Shown here: positions 1 to 8,598 of the stretch, piece by piece | How the letters are laid out: the number at the start of each line of letters is the position of its first letter | Numbering within the stretch: position 1 is the stretch's first letter | From: Candidatus Heimdallarchaeota archaeon | GTDB lineage: Archaea; Asgardarchaeota; Heimdallarchaeia; Heimdallarchaeales; Kariarchaeaceae | Length of the DNA stretch: 19,557 nucleotides | NCBI GenBank assembly: GCA_015522385.1 | Contig: WAMJ01000122.1 | Coordinates: 1-19,557 of the forward strand | Reading direction: 5' to 3' | Position numbers and translations under genes: made by a program | Notes under the pieces: model-generated | What the model was told of the DNA's origin: nothing | The model's database searches: none | Seen by the model: only the letters and a program-made list of their open reading frames with translations

Positions 1-1158
1 GATGGAGTACTATATTACACGAGGAGGGTATTCTTTGCACCAGGGATACCACGGTCTTATGTGGAGATCGACGGGATGGATGAATTTATGAATGGGCAAG
101 GCGTCAGATACCACAATTTCAAATGGATATACCAGAGCAAAAACAAGATTGTCGGATTAATTGGAACGGGATACGAGCTTACAAGATTGGCTCCGTACTA
201 TGTTTCTCTGACCAATAGACTTGTTCTTTTTTCCATTGATGAGGTTCTTAACGGTGACATAGATGCCCTTGACTTTGTTCGCAGGCATCCGAAAATCACC
301 GTATTTGAGAAAGCAGATCCTGTTGAAGTAGTGGGAACTGAAAATTCGTTAAAGGGATTAAAGATCAGGATAAATCATCAGCAAGAATATATTGTAAAGT
401 TGGATTTCCTCTATATAATTCCGACGTACAATAGACCATTTCCTGATTTGGCAGAACTAGGTGTGGAATATGACGGAGTGTTCGTAAAGGTTAATCAGTA
501 CTTTGAGACCACCGCAAAGAATATTTACGCAGGAGGGGACGTGATTGGAGGGAAAATGAGCATTATCAAAGCACTCAGTGACGGCTATGCAATGGGGTAT
601 ATGGCAGTTGAGGACGTCTACAAGAAAGGTCCTGAATGGTGGAGAACCTTCTTCAGGGATCGGGAGATGGAAAGCCCTAGAACGAACAGGTTCAGTGTGT
701 TCAACGCACGTAAGACAGATCTTGTGAAGGAGGTTGAGAAGTGGGAAGATCTATACAATATCTACGAGTTCTATACCCCTATCCAAGAGAAGTTTGAACG
801 GCTTGCAAAGGAGTTCCCAGATGTCAAGATTGAGATCCTCTTCAACCCCGTCCTCCCCAGTGCAATAAAAATTGTCCCAGGAGTGGCTAAAATCACTGCT
901 TTTCTCAATTGGGAGGTGGAGGTCAAGATCATCCATGCTTTCAACTTTGACAGTACACTTGGAGAGAGGGGGAATGTGACTTGGGTAAAGGTATTTCTGA
1001 AGGGAAAACATATGGGTACCATCAGGGGAGAGTTGAAGTATGGAAGGGTAGAAGATGATCTGTACTACATATTGAAGGGGTATTACGACGATGCAGAGAT
1101 CTGGGAGGAGGTCAATCCTAACCACTATGACCAAGAGTACATGGAGAGATATTCTTAG
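1..1158 (+). CDS. FAD/NAD(P)-dependent oxidoreductase, thioredoxin-reductase-like (5' truncated)
   Basis: The frame is open from base 1 to the TAG at 1156-1158, so the start lies outside the window; the GTG at 61 is internal, because the codons before it (1-60) encode a fitting FAPGIPR segment. About 385 residues are visible. Numbering from the GTG at 61, a Rossmann NAD(P) motif is seen at residues 32-40 (IGTGYEL) and the second FAD motif at 154-163 (NIYAGGDVIGG), followed by the usual helix. This order matches two-dinucleotide-domain flavoproteins of the thioredoxin reductase/ferredoxin-NADP reductase group. No cysteine occurs in the visible part, so the CxxC of true thioredoxin reductases is absent and disulfide reduction is unlikely. 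About 180 residues follow the flavoprotein core as an unrecognised charged alpha/beta extension. Substrate unknown. The gene converges with the cation exchanger after one spacer base. Confidence 0.75.
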   Translation, partial: DGVLYYTRRVFFAPGIPRSYVEIDGMDEFMNGQGVRYHNFKWIYQSKNKIVGLIGTGYELTRLAPYYVSLTNRLVLFSIDEVLNGDIDALDFVRRHPKITVFEKADPVEVVGTENSLKGLKIRINHQQEYIVKLDFLYIIPTYNRPFPDLAELGVEYDGVFVKVNQYFETTAKNIYAGGDVIGGKMSIIKALSDGYAMGYMAVEDVYKKGPEWWRTFFRDREMESPRTNRFSVFNARKTDLVKEVEKWEDLYNIYEFYTPIQEKFERLAKEFPDVKIEILFNPVLPSAIKIVPGVAKITAFLNWEVEVKIIHAFNFDSTLGERGNVTWVKVFLKGKHMGTIRGELKYGRVEDDLYYILKGYYDDAEIWEEVNPNHYDQEYMERYS

Positions 1159-1159
1159 C

Positions 1160-2329
1160 TTACTTGATTGATGTAAATATCACGAACCCTATTAACTGCA
1201 GGATAATAATTCCTATACCCTCGAAGACATCCAGTTTCTCGTCATCCTTCAGGAGTAGGTAGACAAACATTAGGATTAACCCGGATAATACAATCTGTAC
1301 CAGTGCAAAAGGATCGAGCTCAAAACCACCTTCTACCGTTAAATCCATGAAGATAATAACAAGAGAGAGCATGAATAAAATTGTCGCAGAAATTGAGGAA
1401 AGAACTGATCCAAAGACCAGCTCAAGGTCGTCTCCAGCTTTGAACGCAATTGCCCACTCTGGAAGAGATCCTAATCCACCTACAATCAGTGCTACTACTG
1501 CGATTGGTATTTCATACCCTTGATGTTCAGCTGCGGTGATCATTAACTCTGCACCATTAGCCAAGAGCTCACCAGCTACAACTATTCCCACAACACCGAA
1601 CAGGAGGAATTTCACGATGTTACCTACCTTAAGTGCAGGATCTGTCTTCATATGTTCTAACTCTTCTTCTGAGTACTCAGGATTCAGATCCTGATCCGTC
1701 GCCAAGAAATAGAGGTAGAAGATGTAGATAGCAGCAGATCCGATTGAGAAGAATATCGGGATACTGATAGACGAGAGTCCCGTAGAGGCATTTGCCAGTT
1801 GAATCTGTTCTTCAGCGAAATTGAAGACAAAAAGTATCAATGCTGTTATGAATGCGAAAATCATCAATTCGGATTCATATTTCAAAGTGGTTACTGGGAC
1901 GTTAATCTCACCCCCTGCTTTCCTACCATTCTTAACGACAACTATCCCGAAAAGGAGAGTATTTGCCCCAGCTACCATCAGAACCGTCAAGATCGCTAAC
2001 TCGCTTTCTCCCCCTATAATCAGAAAAGCTGCCAATACCAATTCAGGGAGATTTGCCATGATACTTCCAATTACTCCTGCAGCATACGTCCCTATGCCAA
2101 GTTTCTTAGCAAGCATCTGTAGCCCTTCACTTGCCCATTCGGTTGGTCGCATTATCATCCAGAGTGCAATTGCGAATCCCACAACTGCAACGATCAAGGG
2201 TTGTGTTTCGGTTACAGTAATTCTCAACCATATATACGCAACTATGAAAACAACTAATCCGAGTATTTCTGGTAACTTCATCCCAAATGATGTTGGGAGG
2301 TGATGATTGTGTGATTCCTCATCTACCAT
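1160..2329 (-). CDS. CaCA-family sodium/calcium (cation) exchanger
   Basis: A 389-residue multipass membrane protein with about ten hydrophobic segments. The two inverted alpha repeats that define the Ca2+/cation antiporter family are visible: alpha-1 around residues 85-105 (GSIMANLPE at 88-96) and alpha-2 around 284-305 (GGLGSLPEW at 284-292), each with the conserved Pro-Glu pair expected to bind the cation. An acidic, hydrophilic loop (about 211-233) lies between the halves, as in this family. It should exchange Na+ or H+ for Ca2+ or a related ion across the cytoplasmic membrane; the ion is not determined by the sequence alone. The ATG at 2327-2329 gives a full-length protein with a short His-rich start. 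A weak TATA-like stretch lies about 26 nt upstream. It is divergent from the CNNM-type gene, suggesting joint ion homeostasis (inference). Confidence 0.85.
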   Translation of the reverse strand: MVDEESHNHHLPTSFGMKLPEILGLVVFIVAYIWLRITVTETQPLIVAVVGFAIALWMIMRPTEWASEGLQMLAKKLGIGTYAAGVIGSIMANLPELVLAAFLIIGGESELAILTVLMVAGANTLLFGIVVVKNGRKAGGEINVPVTTLKYESELMIFAFITALILFVFNFAEEQIQLANASTGLSSISIPIFFSIGSAAIYIFYLYFLATDQDLNPEYSEEELEHMKTDPALKVGNIVKFLLFGVVGIVVAGELLANGAELMITAAEHQGYEIPIAVVALIVGGLGSLPEWAIAFKAGDDLELVFGSVLSSISATILFMLSLVIIFMDLTVEGGFELDPFALVQIVLSGLILMFVYLLLKDDEKLDVFEGIGIIILQLIGFVIFTSIK

Positions 2330-2489
2330 ATCCGACCTTAGAATTCATCAGTGAAATATCTTACCCACAGCTTCCTCATTTTCAGCGAGAATTTTTTCCA
2401 ATATTTCAACGAGTTCTTTGCACCAAGATTTTCCGATAAAAGAAATTATTTCATTAGATTTTTTATTATAGAAAAACTGTAACCCTTAA

Positions 2490-2499
2490 AAATACAAGA
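2490..2499 (+). promoter_or_regulatory. Possible TATA box for the CNNM-type gene
   Basis: An A-rich CTTAAAAATA-like stretch resembles an archaeal TATA box. If it is used, transcription would start near 2522 and leave a leader of nearly 60 nt before the TTG start at 2580. That is much longer than the leaders inferred for other genes here, so either the box is wrong or the leader has a role. Confidence 0.35.
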
Positions 2500-2579
2500 T
2501 TAGTTCTTCAAATTAAGCAGTACTTCGCCTTGGCAAGACACAAGAGACGTAAAGGCTGCTAGGGTTGTAACAGCTAAAT

Positions 2580-3950
2580 TTGACAAGCCTAGATCCATGG
2601 TCAATTGTAATAAACTTACTCATTTTTGGAGGTCTAATCTTCATAAATGCAATATTCGTCGCTATCGAGTTTGCATTTGTCAGAATACGGAAGACTAGAA
2701 TCCTTGAACTAAAGGAACAAGGGAACCGAAAGGCGGATCTTGTTCTGGAATTGATGGACGACCTTGATAAGGTTGTCTCAACATCACAACTAGGGATAAC
2801 TGTCGCCTCACTGGCTCTTGGTGCAATTTCCGAGGCCTTCTTCACGGAAGTGTTCATAGAGCTATTCGATCTGATGAATCTCCCACTAGATCCAGTAATA
2901 TATCATATATTCTCATTTATTGTGTCCCTCCTCCTCATCACAGGTACACACGTGATTGTCGGAGAACAGATGCCTAAAATCTATGCCATAGTTGAACCAG
3001 AGAAGGTCGCAATGAGTTTGGCTAAAGTCATCAAAGTATCGAGTTGGCTGACCAACAGAGTACTGGTTAAACCAATGATCAATGCCTCTTACTTTTTGAT
3101 GAAGCTCCCCCCATTCAATATCAAAGAGCCCCCATCTGAGACAGTCACCCAAGGATACAGCGAGGATGAGATCAAGATGATCATCAAGGATGCTATCAAG
3201 AAGGGAGAGCTGGAGGAGTTTGAGTCTGACCTGATCTTCAATATCTTCAAATTCACGGATACCACTGTTAAATCTGTAAAGACACCAAGGTTCAAGGTTG
3301 TATCAATCAAGAAGGGGTGTACGGTCAAGGAGATAATAGAGACATCCATCAGAACTGGATTTAGCAGATTCCCAGTATATGAAGGGAGACTGGATAATAT
3401 TGTCGGATCGATTCATATCAAAGATGTGATTACCACACTTGAGGGTGATGATAGTATAAAATCGCTTGACAAGCCATTTGATTTTGAAAAGCACATGAGG
3501 AAGACCCTTATTGTACACGAGGGCAAGCCTATAGATGATCTGCTCAAGGAGATGCAGGAGGAGAAGGTTCAGATGGCGGTCGTCGTTGACGAGTACGGTG
3601 TATTCGAGGGAATTATAACAATTGAGGACATAATTGAAAAGATCTTTGGACCCATCGATGATGAGTTTGATCCAGTGACCCGAACAATTGAGAAGGACCT
3701 CAAGAATGGTCAAAGGAAATTTACGATTGACGCTCAGAAAACCTTGGACGAATTTAACAAGGAGTTTGCCTCATTGGGGGTCAAGCTAGAATCAAAGGAT
3801 GCTATCACTATTGCTGGGTACCTTCTCGAAATTCTTGAGTCTGAAATCCCAGAACCAGGTACAATAGTTCAGAATGGCAACCTAAAGTTCAAGATTATTA
3901 ACGTCAAATCAAACAGAATTGACAATGTTGAGCTTGAAATTATGAACTAA
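2580..3950 (+). CDS. CNNM/CorC (HlyC-like) family membrane protein with CBS pair
   Basis: 456 residues in the order typical of the family: an N-terminal DUF21/CNNM transmembrane domain (about 8-180, with the conserved GEQMPK at 128-133), a CBS pair (about 235-360, containing VVVDEYGVFEG at 334-344), and a C-terminal CorC_HlyC domain (about 375-456). Members of this family are linked to Mg2+ (or Co2+) extrusion, Na+-coupled in some cases, with the CBS pair sensing nucleotides; the ion here is inferred. The start is TTG: an in-frame TAA at 2568-2570 blocks any extension, and translation from this TTG gives a full DUF21 domain. Its stop codon overlaps that of the TPR gene (CTAA, 3947-3950). Confidence 0.88.
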   Translation: MTSLDPWSIVINLLIFGGLIFINAIFVAIEFAFVRIRKTRILELKEQGNRKADLVLELMDDLDKVVSTSQLGITVASLALGAISEAFFTEVFIELFDLMNLPLDPVIYHIFSFIVSLLLITGTHVIVGEQMPKIYAIVEPEKVAMSLAKVIKVSSWLTNRVLVKPMINASYFLMKLPPFNIKEPPSETVTQGYSEDEIKMIIKDAIKKGELEEFESDLIFNIFKFTDTTVKSVKTPRFKVVSIKKGCTVKEIIETSIRTGFSRFPVYEGRLDNIVGSIHIKDVITTLEGDDSIKSLDKPFDFEKHMRKTLIVHEGKPIDDLLKEMQEEKVQMAVVVDEYGVFEGIITIEDIIEKIFGPIDDEFDPVTRTIEKDLKNGQRKFTIDAQKTLDEFNKEFASLGVKLESKDAITIAGYLLEILESEIPEPGTIVQNGNLKFKIINVKSNRIDNVELEIMN

Positions 3951-6343
3951 GCAGCTATTCTTGTAAGAAGTTTCCCTTGAATTGTTGAAGAGAAGTAGAT
4001 AAATTTCCTCTTCCCTTCCTCTGTGAGAATAAGATCCTCACCATCGGTTTTCAGATAATCAGCTTCCTTTAACTGCTCAAGATGGAAGTCAATAAGTCGT
4101 TTTGAAGACATCAGCATGTAGCTTAATTCATTTTTATCTATCTTTTGACTTGACAGGCTAAATTGCATAATAGAAATATTTGGTAAAGAGATGAAAACCG
4201 GATCTATTGGGTTATCCAAAGTATTTATCCATGTCATTGGATTACTCAAAACGTCCAGCCAGTTATTCACTGTGAGACCATCGATATCAGAGATCATAGA
4301 ACCGCTTAGCTTGTTCAGAATGAACTTTGTGCAGATCTCAACCTCGCGCATATTTAGTTCTCCAGCATGTATCATCAGGTTCTGCAATGGTTGGAATAGG
4401 TCATCACTTAGCTCTTCCTGATACACATTGTAGAGATTAAGAAGAAATTGTGAGATCCTGATTGACTGTGGCTGGAGAATAAGTTCCTTCTCTATCCCAG
4501 AGAGTAATGTTGATATAATGGATCTGAAAATATCGTCTGGTGACTCTTCCCTGATGCAAAGCACAAGTTTCCTGAACAGACTGTCCTCGCCCATTAGGTC
4601 TGGGACATAATTATCAACAGCCCCTTTTAGTCTTTCCAAGGCCTCTTCTCTTCCCTCGATCACATATGCAGCGACGATTTGATCAAGGATGAGTTCCCAA
4701 TCCATCATCCCATATCCCATTTCCTTCTCGATTATTTCAATTTCTTCAAGGATCGTGATCCTCCTTTTGTTAATTTTGTAGTTTAGTCTGCGGAGGTATT
4801 CAAGACATTCGAAGACACTGAAGTTGTCATTGGCATCCTTTCCATAGTCTAGCGCTTGCCACATAATGTTCTCTGCAAGTTTGCTCTCCTTCATGTGGAA
4901 GTAGCAGATGCCTAAATTAATCGAGGTATCGACCATAATGTTGATGTCGCCACTGCTATACCCATGGTCTCTTGCTTGAACTAGATACTGCTCTAAGCGA
5001 CCTAAATCGTTGTCAATCAGTGCGATTACTGCAAAGGAGGTGTACGCCACCGCAAGAAGTCTATCATCCTTGTACTCTTCGCTTGTCTCGTGGATAAGAG
5101 TGAGATACTTCCTAGCTTGTTCCAACTGTCCAAATTCTAGGCAAACAGATGCCAGATTGTTGTAAGAGGAGAGAATACTGTACTTAGTGTCGAGGTTCAT
5201 CTGAGTCTCCACGCTCTTCTCGAAGAATTCAATTGCTTTCTCAAAGTTGGCCATTTCATAATAGACCTTCCCAATATTCACCTCAATCGTAGCTAAGTAG
5301 CTAAAGTCCCCGGTCTCCTTCCAATACTCTAAACTCTTCAGATAGTACCGAATAGCGTCCTCGTACTTCTCCTGTGAGTTGAAAAGATTGCCTATACTAT
5401 TTTCTATTACAGCTACCTCTGCATTATTTCCTTTTAATTTCTGAATATCAATCGCTTTGAGATAGTGTTCCAGAGATTCGTCGTATCGTTCCGTGGCATT
5501 AAAGATTCTTCCAATGGTGGAATGTGCATATGCTTCGATGTCAGGTTGATCTCGAATGGTATTCAGGATATCAGTAAGTATGGCTTCGGCCTCAGTATAG
5601 TTGTCGAAATCCTCCATTAGCTGAGCCACTTTAATCTTCACGTATGTAGCAGGCAATGGGTCCTCACACCTTATCAACTCATTGATAGAATGTTGATAAT
5701 AGGTGGCCGCTTCTTGGAAATTCTCAAGTGTCTCCTGAAGGTCTCCAATAGCAGAGAGCAATCTCCCTCGTATCAGGGGTGCATCGATCTGATATATTGA
5801 ATCTATACCCTTCTCATATGCATTCATGGCATCGTGATATTGTTTTAGGTGGATATGGTTCAGTCCTTCTTCAAATTTCAACTGGGCAAGGACTTCTAAC
5901 TTTGAGAAATCAGTGGTATCCGACAGTAATTTCTCACCCTCTGTTAGGAAGCTAAGAGCAATCTCGTATTGGTTCTCCATCCGTTTTCTTCTAGCCTGAA
6001 GTATTGAGTAGAGAACCCGTGGATATGGGAGCTTACTTATATCACTTAGATCTCTCCTGTACCGAGTAAACAGTTTTTTGTCATCTTTGGCAATACCATG
6101 TAGAGCAATGAGGTACATGCTCTCGAACTTCTCATCAGAGTCGGGTAAAATTTTTACTAAATTTTGAATCGCACCAATATTCCCATCTCTCAGAAGTGAA
6201 ATTAGAGCATGTCCGTAATCTTTCTGGTCATCCTCAAACTCCCCGTGTTTAAGCTCCTTCTCTGATTCGGTGAAGAGTTTATTTCTGATTTTAATCCTGA
6301 GAACAGGAGAAATGGGGTTCACGTATCTCCACCTTTCATTCAT
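3947..6343 (-). CDS. Large TPR-repeat protein with C-terminal winged-helix domain
   Basis: About 798 residues, soluble, with no membrane segment. Residues roughly 110-520 form a run of 34-40-residue helical repeats with TPR signatures (for example residues around YDESLEHYLKAI and YEDAIRYYLKSLEYW), the kind of array that binds peptides or proteins. A less regular helical region follows. The last 80 residues read as a winged helix: a helix pair (DKNELSYMLMSSKR, then DFHLEQLKEADYL) and a wing with LILTEEGKRK. This suggests a regulator in which the TPR array controls a DNA-binding tail (inference). The start is uncertain: ATG at 6341-6343 is chosen; a TTG nine bases upstream (6352) is also in frame. 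The gene is divergent from the acyl-CoA synthetase and converges with the CNNM gene. Confidence 0.8.
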   Translation of the reverse strand: MNERWRYVNPISPVLRIKIRNKLFTESEKELKHGEFEDDQKDYGHALISLLRDGNIGAIQNLVKILPDSDEKFESMYLIALHGIAKDDKKLFTRYRRDLSDISKLPYPRVLYSILQARRKRMENQYEIALSFLTEGEKLLSDTTDFSKLEVLAQLKFEEGLNHIHLKQYHDAMNAYEKGIDSIYQIDAPLIRGRLLSAIGDLQETLENFQEAATYYQHSINELIRCEDPLPATYVKIKVAQLMEDFDNYTEAEAILTDILNTIRDQPDIEAYAHSTIGRIFNATERYDESLEHYLKAIDIQKLKGNNAEVAVIENSIGNLFNSQEKYEDAIRYYLKSLEYWKETGDFSYLATIEVNIGKVYYEMANFEKAIEFFEKSVETQMNLDTKYSILSSYNNLASVCLEFGQLEQARKYLTLIHETSEEYKDDRLLAVAYTSFAVIALIDNDLGRLEQYLVQARDHGYSSGDINIMVDTSINLGICYFHMKESKLAENIMWQALDYGKDANDNFSVFECLEYLRRLNYKINKRRITILEEIEIIEKEMGYGMMDWELILDQIVAAYVIEGREEALERLKGAVDNYVPDLMGEDSLFRKLVLCIREESPDDIFRSIISTLLSGIEKELILQPQSIRISQFLLNLYNVYQEELSDDLFQPLQNLMIHAGELNMREVEICTKFILNKLSGSMISDIDGLTVNNWLDVLSNPMTWINTLDNPIDPVFISLPNISIMQFSLSSQKIDKNELSYMLMSSKRLIDFHLEQLKEADYLKTDGEDLILTEEGKRKFIYFSSTIQGKLLTRIAA

Positions 6344-6445
6344 CTTTTTCAAAGATTGTGAAAGAACAAGAAAAGAATTGACACGCTCATGCTAAATTCC
6401 ATCGAATCATTCCACTCGTGCAATATCCAATAGATATTTGTCTAT

Positions 6446-6454
6446 CTTTTTATC
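6446..6454 (+). promoter_or_regulatory. TATA box for the acyl-CoA synthetase gene
   Basis: CTTTTTATC is centred about 31 nt before the ATG at 6481, which predicts a transcript start only a few bases before the start codon. No Shine-Dalgarno-like sequence is seen between box and ATG, in line with a very short leader. Confidence 0.55.
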
Positions 6455-6480
6455 CCGAGGGTGTCATTGTGAATTGAGTC

Positions 6481-8598
6481 ATGACAGAAGATTTGAACTA
6501 TCTGTTCTATCCAAAGACGATTGCTGTTGTCGGTGTCTCTCGGAAGGAGAAGTCTATTGGGAGGGAGATCCTGAAAAACCTCATAGAATTTGGATTCGAT
6601 GGGAGGATCTATCCCATAAACCCATCAGCATTTGCGATCAATTCCATACGTTGTTACCCGTCCCTCACAGCTATTCCTGAGGAAACATTGGATCTTGCGA
6701 TTATCGTTGTCCCCTCGAAATACGTAAAACCAGTAATCGAGGAGGCTGTGACAAAGTCGGTAAGAGCAGCCGTGATCATCACTGCGGGATTCAGGGAAGT
6801 GGGTCAGAAGGGGAAAGAGCTGGAGGAATCCATTGCTCAGATCTGTAAGGACGCAGGTATCAGGGTGATAGGTCCTAACTGTATGGGTGTGCTGAATGGG
6901 AATAGCCCGTTCATGAATGGTACATTTGCTCCCCTTCAACCTCTCGGAGGGAACATTGGGTTTATCTCACAGTCTGGTGCTCTTGGTGTCGTTGTGATGG
7001 AATACGCTACTGCCTTGAAACTGGGTTTCTCAAAGTTCGTATCCTTAGGGAACAAGATGGATGTCAATGCTAATACCATGTTAGAGTACTACGCCAAGGA
7101 CGAAGAAACCAAAGTCATTCTGGCGTACCTCGAGTCATTCTCCGATCCCCTCAACTTCACAAAAGTAGCCAGTCATGTCTCGAAAAAGAAACCGATACTG
7201 ATGTTAAAGAGTGGGAGGACCGCTGCAGGAGCAAGAGCAGCCACATCTCACACAGGTGCATTGGCGGGTAAAGATAGTGTGATTAGCGCCGCATTGGAGG
7301 CCTCTGGTGTGATTAGAGTAGACAGTGTGGAGGACCTGTTCGACTCTGCAATGGGATTTCTCAAGGCACCCTTACCCAAGGGAGATAAGGTGGCTGTTCT
7401 TACCAACGCAGGTGGCCCTGGCACCCTGCTGACCGATGCTCTGATCTCACTGGGTATGAGGATCAACACACTCTCCAGTGAGACGCAAGAAAAGCTCAAG
7501 GAGGTCATTCCTCCAGAAGCGAGTCCTCTTAACCCAGTGGATCTCATCGCTTCAGCAGACGCAGAGAGGTATGCAAAGTCCCTCAAGATTCTGTTAGAGG
7601 ATGATGATGTGGACTCGGTCATTATTATTTTCGTACCCCCTCTGATGATCCAAACGATCAATGTGGCTAACTCGATCTCGGAGATCTTGGAGGAGAGCGA
7701 AGTGAACAAACCAGTCCTTTGTTGCTTCATGGGGAGAAATCTGCTTATTAGTGAGCAGTTAAACTTCCAGTACCCAATATATGAATTTCCTGAATCTGCA
7801 GCACGAGTGCTAAAGGACATGTATAGTTATGCGGAGTGGATCAAGACACCACTCGAGAATCCAGAGAGGCTCGTACCTTCCAAGGATAAGACTGCAGTCA
7901 AGAAAATCATCAAAGCTGCTCTAAAGAAAGGTACTAAGTGGGTAGATCAGGAGATCGTTCAACTCATCCTCGAGCACTACGGGTTCTCATTTCCGCAAAG
8001 TATGGTCACAAATTCATTGGAAGAGGTGATCGAGTCCAGTGCAACGATAGGGTTTCCACTTGTTCTCAAATTAGCCAGCACAGAGATAAGTCACAAAAGT
8101 GACAAGGGAGGAGTACACCTAGACCTGAGAACCAATGATGAGTTGATCTATGCATGGAGAGCAATCCAGAAGGTGTACTCCAAGGCGGGGATTGAGCAGA
8201 AAGACAGGTACGTCCTCATTCAGAAATACTTCAAAAGCGGGGTTGAGCTCGCTCTTGGTAGTTCCTACGACCAGCAGTTTGGTCACGTCCTTATGCTCGG
8301 TAGTGGTGGAGTTCTGATTGAGTTGATCAAGGACGTGGTCTTCAGATTGGTTCCTGTCACCAGAACAGAAGCCGAGACCATGATCAATCAGCTTCGATCC
8401 TTCCCACTCCTTCTGGGCTACAGGGGAGAACCCGAAGCAGATATTAGTGAGTTAGTTAATGCCATCTTGAGATTGAGCCAGCTAATAGCCGACCATCCCC
8501 AGATCGTTGACTTGGATCTAAATCCAATCCTCGCATTACCAAAAGGACAACACCCAATCGTTCTTGACGCCCGTATTAAACTGGATCAGTCGAAATAG
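6481..8598 (+). CDS. acd: ADP-forming acetyl/acyl-CoA synthetase, fused alpha-beta
   Basis: 705 residues, the normal size of the fused single-chain enzyme. It converts acyl-CoA + ADP + Pi to acid + CoA + ATP, the main substrate-level ATP step of many fermentative archaea. The alpha part (about 1-455) has the CoA-binding Rossmann domain (VGVSRKEKSIG at 17-27), GPNCMG at 131-136, a succinyl-CoA-ligase-like FISQSGALG at 161-169, and ATSHTGALAG with the phosphorylated histidine at H257. TNAGGPG follows at 308-314. The beta part (about 470-705) is an ATP-grasp domain with SHKSDKGGV around H538, the second relay histidine of the family, and LDLNPI near the end. Acetyl, branched-chain or aryl acyl substrates cannot be told apart here. 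Start ATG agrees with the TATA box. The 3' end overlaps the convergent nitroreductase gene by 13 nt. Confidence 0.93.
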   Translation: MTEDLNYLFYPKTIAVVGVSRKEKSIGREILKNLIEFGFDGRIYPINPSAFAINSIRCYPSLTAIPEETLDLAIIVVPSKYVKPVIEEAVTKSVRAAVIITAGFREVGQKGKELEESIAQICKDAGIRVIGPNCMGVLNGNSPFMNGTFAPLQPLGGNIGFISQSGALGVVVMEYATALKLGFSKFVSLGNKMDVNANTMLEYYAKDEETKVILAYLESFSDPLNFTKVASHVSKKKPILMLKSGRTAAGARAATSHTGALAGKDSVISAALEASGVIRVDSVEDLFDSAMGFLKAPLPKGDKVAVLTNAGGPGTLLTDALISLGMRINTLSSETQEKLKEVIPPEASPLNPVDLIASADAERYAKSLKILLEDDDVDSVIIIFVPPLMIQTINVANSISEILEESEVNKPVLCCFMGRNLLISEQLNFQYPIYEFPESAARVLKDMYSYAEWIKTPLENPERLVPSKDKTAVKKIIKAALKKGTKWVDQEIVQLILEHYGFSFPQSMVTNSLEEVIESSATIGFPLVLKLASTEISHKSDKGGVHLDLRTNDELIYAWRAIQKVYSKAGIEQKDRYVLIQKYFKSGVELALGSSYDQQFGHVLMLGSGGVLIELIKDVVFRLVPVTRTEAETMINQLRSFPLLLGYRGEPEADISELVNAILRLSQLIADHPQIVDLDLNPILALPKGQHPIVLDARIKLDQSK

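Noticed and set aside
2348..2482. Minus-strand open stretch of about 43 codons, rich in Glu and Lys, and its plus-strand mirror with a GTG start (2351-2479).
   Set aside because: The minus frame has no suitable start codon near its beginning, and the plus frame is an aromatic-rich sequence typical of an antisense shadow. A gene relic is possible but not supported.
6438..6680. Plus-strand frame of about 80 codons overlapping the start of acd.
   Set aside because: It covers the acd promoter and coding start in another frame and has no recognisable domain.
7248..7820. Long minus-strand open frame of about 190 codons inside acd.
   Set aside because: It is serine/leucine-rich with no domain, as expected for the complement of a strongly conserved coding sequence.
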